Assembly (NCBI RefSeq): GCF_009695875.1
Contig: NZ_VUNC01000003.1
Location: forward strand, 124,001-188,000
Source of the DNA: Olsenella porci
GTDB lineage: Bacteria; Actinomycetota; Coriobacteriia; Coriobacteriales; Atopobiaceae
Length of the DNA: 64,000 nucleotides
Direction of reading: 5' to 3'
Both the position numbers and the translations under genes were made by a program. Numbering within the stretch: the stretch's first letter is position 1; every line of letters starts with the position of its first letter. The notes beneath the pieces are model-generated. The model ran no database searches. It had not been told where the DNA came from and saw only the letters and a list, made by a program, of their open reading frames with translations. Below are positions 1 to 8,733 of the stretch, piece by piece.

Positions 1-134
1 CCTGCCATCTGGCAGTACCTGGCATTGACGAAGGCATAACGTGAATTCAATACGCGACTTCCGTCGTCGCTCAAAATGATTTCGAAGACGGCGTAGGGAA
101 GCGGAATCTCGTTGAAGTCATCTACTTGGTACAT
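1..134 (-). CDS. N-terminus of a PAS-like sensor protein (partial)
   Basis: Only the first 44 or so codons lie in the window; the gene runs off the left edge. Reading leftward from the ATG at 134 gives a start that includes NEIPLPYAVFEIIL and then RYAFVNARYCQMA. This pattern (short lead, PLPYAVFEI, then a VN.RYC.M segment) resembles the first strands of PAS domains found at the front of many signalling proteins, including GGDEF and LuxR types. The catalytic or output part is not visible, so whether it is a diguanylate cyclase is unknown. The frame stays open upstream of the ATG, so a longer protein is possible, and the ribosome site is weak (a run of G about 8 nt upstream). It is divergent from the pel operon, which is c-di-GMP linked, so a role in that signalling is possible but only inferred. 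Confidence 0.45.
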   Translation of the reverse strand, partial: MYQVDDFNEIPLPYAVFEIILSDDGSRVLNSRYAFVNARYCQMA

Positions 135-587
135 CGACAGGCCCCCAAAGAAGCCTTGGGTTCTGTTGGCAGTTCGTCTCTCCGTAACAATATAGTCAAT
201 AGAACCCAAGCTCCGGGGTGGAAGTGGCTGCGGGTCAATGCAGCCTCGGCCCGTCTCCGGAAGCGCCTGCCGTACCCGTCGCGGCGCAACCGGGTCCGCC
301 GCAACCTTGGGAAGCCACGGGACGGCATGTATCCGAGGTTGCTTGGTGGTGGAGCATCGCCCGCTTTGACGTGTATTCAGGCGTTGGAATTTTGCTTCCG
401 TTCCCGATTCGGTCTCGTTTGTACGAGACGCACGTGTTTGAACGACCCTTGGGAAGTGGTAAGTCTTACGATAGATATGTGAAGAGACGTTGAATGTCGA
501 GCATCCGTTTTTGCCTGACATTGGGCAGAGACGGATTACGGCAGGCGGATGGACGGAGGCACCGTTGGCAGATGACAGGAAGGTGGC
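135..587. other. Intergenic region between divergent genes
   Basis: No convincing gene was seen; short open frames here have poor ribosome sites and no recognisable protein. The AT-richer stretch at 180-210 could hold the promoter of the leftward gene. A perfect 7-bp dyad, GTCTCGT-N4-ACGAGAC, lies at 412-429, about 160 bp before the pel-type operon, and could be an operator or small hairpin. No promoter could be assigned with confidence. Confidence 0.4.
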
Positions 588-590
588 GTG

Positions 591-2282
591 ATGGCGATGA
601 TCACGCGCAGGATGTTCCTGACCATGTCCTCGATGTTTGCCACCGTGTTAGTGCTCTTTTTGGGAACGACCGAAGCCCATGACCTTCAGGTGAGCTCGGG
701 CGAGAGGGTGCCCCCCAAGGGCCCTGGCTCTGCCGGTAGCGATTTTGATGTACGCGAGGTCGACGACATCGCGGAGCTCTCGGAGCGGGACGTGGTGTTC
801 GTGGGTAGGTCCCAGGTCCTGGAGCGCACTGCCGAGGAGTGGTGCCGCCTTGGTCGCAGGCACCTCGTGAGTGCGCTGCGCGCAGAGGACCTGCAGGGAA
901 AGAGCATCGCTGCCATGGTGCTCGTGCAGGGATCGGGGCTGTCCGAGAACGGGGTAGACGCCCTTTGCAGCCTTGCCGACAGGGGAAACACCATCGTGTT
1001 CATGGACCTTCCCCCCGCCTCGTTCGTCGAGTCCCAGTGGAGGCTCTCCGGCCTCCTGGGAGTGCGCGAGGTGCGTGACAACAGCGTCAGGATCGAAGGC
1101 TATCACCTGTTCTCCGGCTTTCTCCTGGGTGGCGAGACCATCTATGGGACAACGGCTCGGGAGGAGAGGCTGCAGGACCTGAGCCTCTCCATCCCCTGGT
1201 ATGTCACGCTGGACGGCTGCGAGACCTACATGGTCGGCATGATGGGGGAGAACTTCGATGACGAGGACCAGAACCAGTACCTTCCGGCGGTGATCTGGCG
1301 CTGCGGGCTGCGCAAGGGCAACGTGTTCGCCGTCAACGGGGACTTCATGCAGGATGACCTTGCGGGCATGGGCATCCTGTCGGCCATGCAGTATGCGGGC
1401 AGCGACTACGTGGTTCAACCCGTCGTCAACGCGCAGGTGTTCTCCGTTCTGGACTTCCCCGGATCGGAGGATGGCAACGAGAGGAGGATGAGCGAGGTCT
1501 ACGGTCGCTCCCAGACGGGCGTTCAGCAGAAGATCATGTATCCGTCACTCTCCACTCTGATGGCGGACACCGATACCGTCATGACCGACCTCTGGTCTGG
1601 GGACGATAGCTCGCAGCTCTATCGGGATTCCCTGCGTGAGTTGGGGGAGACGAGCGGCGAGATGGGCATCTCCTTCAGGCAGGGCACGTCTAGCGTGCAT
1701 CACGACTTCCTGACGGCATACGCGCCGGACTCCTCGCCGCTGCCCCAGAGCGTTCGAACGAGGGTCCTTCCCCAGGCATCGGGGGAGGACGTCGTCTCAT
1801 ACGTAAGCGATGACGTCACGGGACAGCGGGTCACCTCGGTTCCCTCGGAGTTCACCTATAGCGCCGACCTCGCGCTCAAGGGCAGCGAGACGATGCTTGC
1901 CTATGCCGGGGCGATGCTCGACGGTCACAAGCCGCTCTGGCCTAAGACCACGGACGACGAGTGGCAGAACTACTTCCGTCGCGTCTCGGCAAACTACGCA
2001 ACCTACTGGAAGCCCTTCTCATCGTTCTCGCGCGTCAGCGCGTCGGAGGCAGATGCGAGAATTCGCACCTTCCTGCACATCGACCTGGGGGTGGAGGAGA
2101 AGGACGGGTCCGTCTGTCTTGCCAGTGGGGTGTCCGACCCCTCCTACTACCTGTTGCGCACGCACGGCAGCAAGCCGGTGGGCGTCACGGGTGGGTCGGT
2201 CACGCAGATAGAGAAGGATGCGTGGCTGTTGAGGATGGAAGGCTCGAGCATGTCCTTCAAATGGCGGGAGGAGGCGCAATGA
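591..2282 (+). CDS. Exported DUF2194-like protein of the pel-type operon
   Basis: First gene of the exopolysaccharide operon, about 563 aa. The start carries a twin-arginine-like stretch (TRRMFL) followed by a hydrophobic segment to about residue 25, so the protein is probably exported or membrane-anchored. The rest is soluble, with no clear catalytic motif that I can name. Its length and place directly before pelF and pelG match the DUF2194-type proteins found in Gram-positive pel-like loci, which are suspected to act on the polysaccharide outside the cell (a PelA-like role); that assignment is inference. AGGAAGG at 577-583 fits the ATG at 591 best (7-nt spacing), though the GTG at 588 is possible. 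Its stop overlaps the pelF start (ATGA). Confidence 0.6.
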   Translation: MAMITRRMFLTMSSMFATVLVLFLGTTEAHDLQVSSGERVPPKGPGSAGSDFDVREVDDIAELSERDVVFVGRSQVLERTAEEWCRLGRRHLVSALRAEDLQGKSIAAMVLVQGSGLSENGVDALCSLADRGNTIVFMDLPPASFVESQWRLSGLLGVREVRDNSVRIEGYHLFSGFLLGGETIYGTTAREERLQDLSLSIPWYVTLDGCETYMVGMMGENFDDEDQNQYLPAVIWRCGLRKGNVFAVNGDFMQDDLAGMGILSAMQYAGSDYVVQPVVNAQVFSVLDFPGSEDGNERRMSEVYGRSQTGVQQKIMYPSLSTLMADTDTVMTDLWSGDDSSQLYRDSLRELGETSGEMGISFRQGTSSVHHDFLTAYAPDSSPLPQSVRTRVLPQASGEDVVSYVSDDVTGQRVTSVPSEFTYSADLALKGSETMLAYAGAMLDGHKPLWPKTTDDEWQNYFRRVSANYATYWKPFSSFSRVSASEADARIRTFLHIDLGVEEKDGSVCLASGVSDPSYYLLRTHGSKPVGVTGGSVTQIEKDAWLLRMEGSSMSFKWREEAQ

Positions 2283-3703
2283 GAATCTGCATGGTGGCGG
2301 AGGGCTGCTACCCCTACGTGGTGGGCGGCGTCTCCAGCTGGATTCACAGCATGATCAAGGCCTTTCCCCAGCACGAGTTCGTCATCCTTGCGATCGTTGC
2401 CGACCGCTCCTACCGCCACCGGTTTGTCTACGACCTTCCAGACAACGTAAGCGGCGTCTATGAGGTGTACCTCAACGACCTCGATTGGTACTCAAAAAAG
2501 CGGAGGGGGAAGCCCCGCCTCTCAAAGGGGGAGCGAGCCGCGCTGAGGTCGCTCATCTTCAACGAGGACGTTGACTGGGACACCGTCTTTGACATCTTCC
2601 AGCATAAGGACCTTTCGATTAACGACCTGCTCATGGGAGAGTTCTTCCTTCGTTGCGTCGTCGACTACTACGACGAGAACTATCCCGAGATCGTCTTCTC
2701 CGACTTCCTCTGGACCATGCGCTCGATGTACCTGCCCCTGTTCCTTGCCCTCAAGAGCGAGGTTCCCCAGGCAGACCTCTACCACTGCGTGGCAACCGGC
2801 TACGCCGGGGTGCTCGGGGCGATGGCGCAGCGAAAGTACCACTGTGGGCTTCTGGTTTCGGAGCATGGCATCTATACCAGGGAGCGCGAGGAGGAGCTGA
2901 TCAAGGCATCCTGGGTGCAGGGCGTGTACAAGAACATCTGGATCGAGCAGTTCTACAAGATGTCCCAGCTCGCCTATGACCGCGCCGACGTGGTCACGTC
3001 CCTCTACCAGGGTGCCCATCGTCTTCAGATTGAGCTTGGCTGCCCGGAGGAGAAAGCCATCGTCACTCCCAACGGGGTGGACATGTCGCACTTTGAGGAC
3101 ATCCCCCAGAAGACTGAGGAGGACCGCCAATTCGTCAACGTTGGAGCCGTCATCAGGGTTGCCCCGATCAAGGACGTCAAGACGCTCATAGCTGCCTTCT
3201 CGTTTGCCCGGAAGCAGGTTCTGAACCTGAGACTATGGATTATGGGACCCTACGAGGAGGAGAGGAAATACGCGGACGAGTGCTTCGAGATGGTTCGCTC
3301 GATGGGTCTCGAGGACGAGGTTGTGTTCACGGGCCGCGTTGACGTGACACGGTACCTGGGACGTATGGACTTCACCATTTTGACCAGCATCTCGGAGGGC
3401 CAGCCCCTGACGGTGCTCGAGAGCTTCTCCGCCAAGAGGCCGGTGATCGCCACCGACGTGGGCTGCTGCCGAGAGCTCCTGTACGGCAACGACGACGGAA
3501 TAGGGCCTGCCGGGATACTGTGCCATGTGATGGGCGTGGACGAGATCGCGGACGCGATGGTCACCCTCGCCGAGCATCCCCAGATGCGCCATGACATGGC
3601 CGCCAACGGCTACGAGAGAGCCAAGCGCTTCTATCGGCTCGACCAGATGAAGGAGACCTATCGGGGCCTCTACGACGCCTTTGAGCAGGGGGAGGCAAGA
3701 TAG
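2279..3703 (+). CDS. pelF: PelF-like GT4 glycosyltransferase
   Basis: A 474-aa cytosolic glycosyltransferase of the GT-B/GT4 type. It begins MRICMVAEGCYPYVVGGVSSW, the typical PelF start with the glycine-rich acceptor loop, and has the C-terminal nucleotide-sugar half with TSISEGQPLTVLESFS (E-x7-E motif) and RPVIATDVG. In Pseudomonas PelF uses UDP-GlcNAc to build the Pel polymer; the substrate here is inferred from the family. The start at 2279 overlaps the previous stop by 4 nt and has GGGAGGAGG just upstream. A longer frame runs further upstream but would overlap the first gene entirely and is not supported. The adjacent PelG gene strengthens the call. Confidence 0.9.
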   Translation: MRICMVAEGCYPYVVGGVSSWIHSMIKAFPQHEFVILAIVADRSYRHRFVYDLPDNVSGVYEVYLNDLDWYSKKRRGKPRLSKGERAALRSLIFNEDVDWDTVFDIFQHKDLSINDLLMGEFFLRCVVDYYDENYPEIVFSDFLWTMRSMYLPLFLALKSEVPQADLYHCVATGYAGVLGAMAQRKYHCGLLVSEHGIYTREREEELIKASWVQGVYKNIWIEQFYKMSQLAYDRADVVTSLYQGAHRLQIELGCPEEKAIVTPNGVDMSHFEDIPQKTEEDRQFVNVGAVIRVAPIKDVKTLIAAFSFARKQVLNLRLWIMGPYEEERKYADECFEMVRSMGLEDEVVFTGRVDVTRYLGRMDFTILTSISEGQPLTVLESFSAKRPVIATDVGCCRELLYGNDDGIGPAGILCHVMGVDEIADAMVTLAEHPQMRHDMAANGYERAKRFYRLDQMKETYRGLYDAFEQGEAR

Positions 3704-5146
3704 ATGGCCGGCATAGGAATCTCGCTCAACCGAATCTTCAAGAAGAACACCCTGGGAACGGACCTCTACGGATTTGCCTACAGCACCATCTCGACCGTGG
3801 CCCCCATGTTCGCCGTCATCGGTGCCATCATCATCTCGCAGATGATCCTGCACTTCGAGACCGTGTCGTACGCCTCGCGAGAGCTGTTTGCCGACACGAT
3901 CCTGTACATGTTCATCTTCTCGCTGCTCTGCGCCTCTCCCTTCAACGCGGTCCTGTCCCGCTACCTCTCCGACACGATCTTTGAGGAGAGGTACGAGGAC
4001 ATCCGCCCTTGCTACTTTCTCGGTCTGCTCCTGAACGTTGTTCTGGGCTGCCTCTTGGGCATCCCGTTCTGCGTTCACGAATACGTGGTGGGTGGGGTCC
4101 CCCTCTACTACGTGTTCACGGGATATGCAGGCTTCATGGGGCTTCTCCTCGTGTTCTACTCCATGCTCTACCTGTCCATCACCAAGGGCTACCGGCGCAT
4201 CTCGCTGTTCTTCGCAATCGGCATGGCGGTGGCGGTCTTGCTGTCGTTCGTGCTCCATCACGTCCTCGGCTTCGATGCCTCCTACGCGCTGCTCCTCTCC
4301 ATGGCCATCGGGTTTCTGATGATTGCGAGTCTCGAGGTCGGCCTGATCAACTCGTACTTTAGGGAGTCGAGCGGAAACTACCGCGGCGTGCTCGCCTACA
4401 TGCGCCAGTATCCGTCGTTGGTCATCGCGAACTTCCTGTATACCCTCGGACTGTTCGTGCATAACTTTGTGTTCTGGACGGCTCCCGACCACCTGGTTTT
4501 GGTGGGGTCCTTCGTCACCAACATGACCTACGACATGGCGACCTGCCTTGCCATGTTTACGAACATCTCCGCCACCGTGATCTTCATCAGCGAGGTCGAG
4601 ATGCATTTTCACGAGCGCTACAAGGCTTACTCCGAGGCGGTCATCGGTGGCAGGCGTCACGACATAGAGAACGCAAAGAGGATGATGTTCCTCCAGCTGA
4701 GGGCACAGCTCATGGACCTGGTTAGGATCCAGTTCATCATCACCGTAGCCGTCTACTTTGTGGTCAGCCTCGTCATGCCGCACGTGTTCCTCGACGGGGA
4801 GCTGCTTCGAGTCTACCCCGCGCTGGCGGGGGGCTACTTCATCCTGTTTGTCATGTATGCCGAGATGCTGTACCTGTACTACTTCAACGACACAAAGGGC
4901 GCCGTCCTCATGTCGCTAGTTTTCGCCCTCGTCACGCTCCTCGGCGCGCTCTGGTCCATGCATCTCCCGCAGATCCTTCATGGGTTGGGCCTGGTTCTTG
5001 GGGCGGCCGCCGGCTTTACCGTGGGTTACCTGCGCCTGCAGTGGATCGAGAGAAACCTTGACACGCACATCTTCTGCAGGGGGAGCATCTTGAGGAGGGG
5101 ATACGGCCATAAACCAGACTCCTACTGGAGGGTGCCCCGTGAGTAG
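3704..5146 (+). CDS. pelG: PelG-like polysaccharide membrane transporter
   Basis: A 480-aa polytopic membrane protein with about 12 hydrophobic segments. It starts MAGIGISLNRIFKKNTL, a characteristic PelG beginning, and the large hydrophobic body resembles MOP-superfamily flippases. In the Pel system PelG forms the inner-membrane synthase/transport complex with PelD, PelE and PelF, and all four partners are present in this operon. It begins immediately after the pelF stop, with GGGGGAGGC inside the end of pelF as the ribosome site. The last 8 nt overlap the next gene, so translation is likely coupled. Confidence 0.88.
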   Translation: MAGIGISLNRIFKKNTLGTDLYGFAYSTISTVAPMFAVIGAIIISQMILHFETVSYASRELFADTILYMFIFSLLCASPFNAVLSRYLSDTIFEERYEDIRPCYFLGLLLNVVLGCLLGIPFCVHEYVVGGVPLYYVFTGYAGFMGLLLVFYSMLYLSITKGYRRISLFFAIGMAVAVLLSFVLHHVLGFDASYALLLSMAIGFLMIASLEVGLINSYFRESSGNYRGVLAYMRQYPSLVIANFLYTLGLFVHNFVFWTAPDHLVLVGSFVTNMTYDMATCLAMFTNISATVIFISEVEMHFHERYKAYSEAVIGGRRHDIENAKRMMFLQLRAQLMDLVRIQFIITVAVYFVVSLVMPHVFLDGELLRVYPALAGGYFILFVMYAEMLYLYYFNDTKGAVLMSLVFALVTLLGALWSMHLPQILHGLGLVLGAAAGFTVGYLRLQWIERNLDTHIFCRGSILRRGYGHKPDSYWRVPRE

Positions 5147-6305
5147 GACTGATCCTGCAAGGATGGGGGAGGCAAACGTGCGTCTGCTCGCAGCCCTGCG
5201 TCAGAGCCTTCGACCACGGCCAGGCCTATCGCCCACGTCGCTTGGCGATGCGGTGCTGGACGAGGCGGAGTGGCACGAGGTGCTCCCGCTGCTCTATCCG
5301 GTCTGCCATGCCGACCGCGTGCAGAGGGCGGCGGAGATGAACGTCCATCTCTTCTACAGGCTCCTCTTCTTGGGCAAGTATGCGATCCGCACGCTCAAGG
5401 GCGCCGGCATGCAGGTCCTCGTCCTCAAGGGTGTCTCGGTCGCGAGATGGTACCCCACGCCGGAGCTGCGCCCCTCGTCTGACGTTGACCTGCTCCTTTG
5501 TGACTCAAGCCGGCTGGACGAAGCCCTCAGGGTGCTGGAGGACGCTGGCTTTGTCGTGCTGGGCGAGCAGAATGCCCACCATCACGTTGCCCTCTCCCTG
5601 GATGGGTTGCAGGTGGAACTGCACACCAGCCTGGTCGAGGCATTTGACGACGCCAGGATAAACGATGCCATCCGCTCGATAACGTCGGGCTTCGCGGGAC
5701 GCATGGAGAGCTTCTCGTTCCTAGGCATGGACTGGCCCTGCGCGTCTCCTGCCGACCAGGCGTTCTGTCTGGTCCTGCATGCGCTCCAGCACTATCTGCG
5801 CTCGGGGTTTGGCCTCAAGATCCTGGCAGACTGGGTCATCTTCTGGGATCGCGGCATTCCCGAGGAGGAGAGGCGCGCGTATCGCGAGATGTGCCGCGAG
5901 TGCGGCATCCTCGAGTTCTCCGAATACCTCTCGTCAACCTGCGTTGCCTATCTGGGCATGCGGGGGGAGCAGACCGTGTGCGACGAGGACTGCGCCCTGC
6001 TCATGCAGGACATCCTCTGCTCGGGGGCCCACGGGAAGTCGAGCAACGCACGCATGGTCGCGCTGCGAGGGACGGGGCTCGCTGACTACGCCCGTGAGTT
6101 TCATCACCAGATGCGCCTGAACTATCCCGAGGCAAGCAGGGTCGTCCCGCTCTGGCCAGCCCTGTGGCTGAGCACGCTCTTTAAGTTTTTCTACAATAAC
6201 CGCAAGGTGAGACACACCACGCTGGGCAACGTACTCGCTGAGACCAGGGAGCGTAGCGAGGTCTCCGCCAAGATGCACCTGTTTGAGCGGGGGTCAGACC
6301 GATGA
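5139..6305 (+). CDS. NTP_transf_5-type nucleotidyltransferase-like protein
   Basis: About 388 aa, soluble. The central part has VLKGVSVARWYPTPELRPS followed by SDVDLLL, the G..S/DxD pattern of the nucleotidyltransferase fold, with a third acidic position further on (VELHTSL). This matches the PF14907-type family, known from peptide-maturation cassettes and exopolysaccharide loci, where it occurs with PqqD-like and HprK-like proteins; its reaction there is mostly unknown. It is not part of the classical pel set, yet it sits inside the operon with overlaps on both sides (8 nt with pelG, 4 nt with the PqqD-like gene). The start chosen is the GTG at 5139; the ATG at 5163 is an alternative. Confidence 0.75.
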   Translation: MSRTDPARMGEANVRLLAALRQSLRPRPGLSPTSLGDAVLDEAEWHEVLPLLYPVCHADRVQRAAEMNVHLFYRLLFLGKYAIRTLKGAGMQVLVLKGVSVARWYPTPELRPSSDVDLLLCDSSRLDEALRVLEDAGFVVLGEQNAHHHVALSLDGLQVELHTSLVEAFDDARINDAIRSITSGFAGRMESFSFLGMDWPCASPADQAFCLVLHALQHYLRSGFGLKILADWVIFWDRGIPEEERRAYREMCRECGILEFSEYLSSTCVAYLGMRGEQTVCDEDCALLMQDILCSGAHGKSSNARMVALRGTGLADYAREFHHQMRLNYPEASRVVPLWPALWLSTLFKFFYNNRKVRHTTLGNVLAETRERSEVSAKMHLFERGSDR

Positions 6306-6565
6306 GAGAAGGTTATGTCGTGCGGAAGGCAGCTGGGCGGTACTGGCTTATCGACGTTGCCCAAAACGGGCATCCCTACCACGCCCCGCTAGTCCTGAAC
6401 GAATCCGGGGCAAAGATGGCGGACCTCTTTCTCAAGGGCATGGACGAGGGAGAGATGACCGCAAGACTCAGCGAGGATGGGGGCGTGGACCAGACGGTGG
6501 TCCGTGGCGATGTCCGCGACTTCGTCCACTCCCTCGGCGAGTACATGAATTCAGGTGTCAAATGA
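6302..6565 (+). CDS. PqqD-family small protein
   Basis: An 87-aa protein beginning MREGYVVRKAAGRYWLID, with the segment ESGAKMADLFLKGMDEGEM and then a helical end. This is the winged-helix PqqD pattern (beta strands, then N-x-x-G/A-x-x-x-W/F-x-L/x helix). PqqD proteins are the leader-peptide binding (RRE) parts of peptide-modifying systems; they deliver a precursor to an enzyme. Here the gene is wedged between the nucleotidyltransferase and the PelD fusion with ATGA overlaps on both sides, so it is co-translated with pel genes. No radical-SAM partner is present in the window, which favours the HprK/nucleotidyltransferase type of cassette. Confidence 0.75.
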   Translation: MREGYVVRKAAGRYWLIDVAQNGHPYHAPLVLNESGAKMADLFLKGMDEGEMTARLSEDGGVDQTVVRGDVRDFVHSLGEYMNSGVK

Positions 6566-8733
6566 GAGTTCTCGTAGCGGGTGGCACATGCGATCTGATT
6601 AATCGGCTGATTGCTGACCTCAAGAAAAACGGCCATCAGGTCTACCTTCTCACAGGCGCCCGGCGCAAGGGCGATTGGTACGAGGAGACATTCGTTCGGT
6701 ACGACTTTCCCTACGATGAGCCCAACATGCACGAGGTCTTTGCCAGCGTCGACCCGGACGTCGTCATCTACATGGGTGCCTTTGATGCGCACTACACGTG
6801 GGAGGACGAGGGCGACGCATCCGCCTACCTGGGAGGGCTGACCAACCTCCTCATGGCCTTCGCGCGGCAGAAGAGGGGGCGCTTCCTCTACCTCTCGTCG
6901 GAATGCGTCCTCCTTGACGCGCATACCGAGACCGTGGGGGAGGACGTTCGGCCCGACGCGAGAGACGACAAGGGCATGACGGTTGGCCTTGGTGAGCTCA
7001 TGACCGCGGGCTTCCACCATTGCAGGAACCTGGATGCCGCGGTCGTGCGCCTGAACGGGCTGTATCACGTCCCCTCCTCCCTCTGCGAGGTTCGTGGTCC
7101 CATTGAGCGGATGTGCCTCTCCGCCCTTAACGAGAAGAGGGTCACGTTTCATGAGGACACGACGCTCACGGGGCTCTATCAGGCGGATGCCCTGTACTTT
7201 CTCCTGAACCTCGTATCCCGAGAGGGTGCCTTGAGGCAGAGCCTGTACCAGATTGGCTCCATGGCTCGCACGCCGGAGGAGGAGGTTGCCGCGCTGGTGT
7301 GCAAGTCCTGCGAGCGCTACGGCATCCAGGACGTTGCCCCCCAAGGGGAGGGCGCCCAGGCGTCAGAGGTTCTGTTGGGCAACGACCGCTTTGAGGGGGA
7401 GTTTGGAATCAATCGCCTGGTGCCCCTGGAGGATGGCATCGACACCATCGTCCACACCATGTCCCAGCACCCGGAGCGCTACCAAGGCGAGCCTGCGAGG
7501 AGGGAGGGGGAGAACAAGCTCCTCACCCTGCTCAGGGCGGCGCTTCCGTTTGTCGAGAGCGTGGCCGTGTTCCTGCTGGTCACCTGGCTGCGCCAGACGT
7601 TCGGTGGCACGGAGTACCTCAAGTACATCGACCTCTACTTCCTCTACGTCCTGTTCTTCGCCCTGCGCTACGGGCAGCAGCAGGCGGTGTTCGCCTCGGT
7701 CCTTGCCTCGGCGGCGGTGCTGGTCGGCAACTTCCATCAGGCTGGCTTTGCCAGCCTGATGGGTTATGCCGACTACCTCTGGATCGCCATGGTCTTCGCC
7801 TTTGGCCTGGCATCCGGTTACGTGAAGGACCAGTTGACCAAGCGTGACGAGGAGGCAGACGAGGACCACGAGTACATGCAGGTCCAGATTGACGACATCC
7901 GAGCGATCAACGGGACCAACGTGCGCGTGAAGGACTCGCTGGAGGACCAGGTCGTGAGCGAGGTTGGCAGTATCGGCGAGATTTACGGAATCACCCGGTC
8001 GCTTGACCGCGCCGAGGGCATCGATGTGCTGTTCAGGGCTGCAGGGATCGTGGAACAGGTTCTTCGCGTGAATGATGTTGCCATCTACCTGGTCTCCAAC
8101 GACAAGTGGGCTCGCCTCATCGCCTCGACCAGCGACACGGCGCGGTCACTGGGCAACTCGTTTGACTACTCCAGGAAGAGGGAGATGTACGCGACGCTCG
8201 CCGACCACAACGTCTTCGTCAACCGCGGCTTGGAGGCGGGCCTTCCCCTCATGGCAAGCGCCCTTTACGAGGAGGACCAAATGCGTGCCCTCGTCTGCGT
8301 GTGGGGAATTCCTTGGAGCCGTCTCACGCTGGCAGAGTCAAACCAGCTTGCGGTGGTGTCTGCACTTATCCAGAACGCCGTCCTGCGCGCCAACCGCCTC
8401 ATCGAGCTACAACGAAGCCAGTATTACATTCCCGGCACCTCGGTCCTTAAGAAAGAAGCCTTCCAGCGGACCCTTGCGGCATATAAGAACGCGGCAGAGC
8501 ACAATCTCGTGACGATGGACGTAATCCAGATTGACAGGCCAAGGCGACATGCCAAGGCAACCAAGACTGCGTCGGCGGCGACGGGGCTTCTGAGGTCGAC
8601 CGACTACGTGGGTGTCGTGGACGGCAAGGTGTACGCGATTCTGACCAACACGACGAACAAGAACAACCAGATGGTGCTCGAACGCTTCCGGAGCGAGGGG
8701 TTCATTGCGACGGAGGCGAGTGACGAGTCATGA
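6562..8733 (+). CDS. pelD: Epimerase-like domain fused to PelD (c-di-GMP receptor)
   Basis: 723 aa. Residues 1 to about 290 resemble an extended-SDR sugar epimerase (starts MRVLVAGGT, later YLSSECVLL). The glycine motif is degenerate, and the usual Tyr-x-x-x-Lys pair appears replaced (MTVGLGE where Y...K is expected), so this part may bind but not convert a sugar nucleotide. Residues about 326-425 form a membrane cluster, followed by a charged helix, a GAF-like domain (about 460-605) and a degenerate GGDEF domain. In the latter the RxxD c-di-GMP site is kept as R678-S-T-D681, five residues before a ruined GGDEF (VDGKV, 686-690). This is the PelD arrangement. PelD senses c-di-GMP and switches on Pel synthesis. 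The start at 6562 overlaps the PqqD-like stop (ATGA). Confidence 0.82.
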   Translation: MRVLVAGGTCDLINRLIADLKKNGHQVYLLTGARRKGDWYEETFVRYDFPYDEPNMHEVFASVDPDVVIYMGAFDAHYTWEDEGDASAYLGGLTNLLMAFARQKRGRFLYLSSECVLLDAHTETVGEDVRPDARDDKGMTVGLGELMTAGFHHCRNLDAAVVRLNGLYHVPSSLCEVRGPIERMCLSALNEKRVTFHEDTTLTGLYQADALYFLLNLVSREGALRQSLYQIGSMARTPEEEVAALVCKSCERYGIQDVAPQGEGAQASEVLLGNDRFEGEFGINRLVPLEDGIDTIVHTMSQHPERYQGEPARREGENKLLTLLRAALPFVESVAVFLLVTWLRQTFGGTEYLKYIDLYFLYVLFFALRYGQQQAVFASVLASAAVLVGNFHQAGFASLMGYADYLWIAMVFAFGLASGYVKDQLTKRDEEADEDHEYMQVQIDDIRAINGTNVRVKDSLEDQVVSEVGSIGEIYGITRSLDRAEGIDVLFRAAGIVEQVLRVNDVAIYLVSNDKWARLIASTSDTARSLGNSFDYSRKREMYATLADHNVFVNRGLEAGLPLMASALYEEDQMRALVCVWGIPWSRLTLAESNQLAVVSALIQNAVLRANRLIELQRSQYYIPGTSVLKKEAFQRTLAAYKNAAEHNLVTMDVIQIDRPRRHAKATKTASAATGLLRSTDYVGVVDGKVYAILTNTTNKNNQMVLERFRSEGFIATEASDES

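Noticed and set aside
126-493. Short rightward frames at the left edge of the window
   Set aside because: Arg/Pro-rich products, no ribosome sites and no recognisable domain; the leftward PAS-like frame is a better reading of the first 134 nt.
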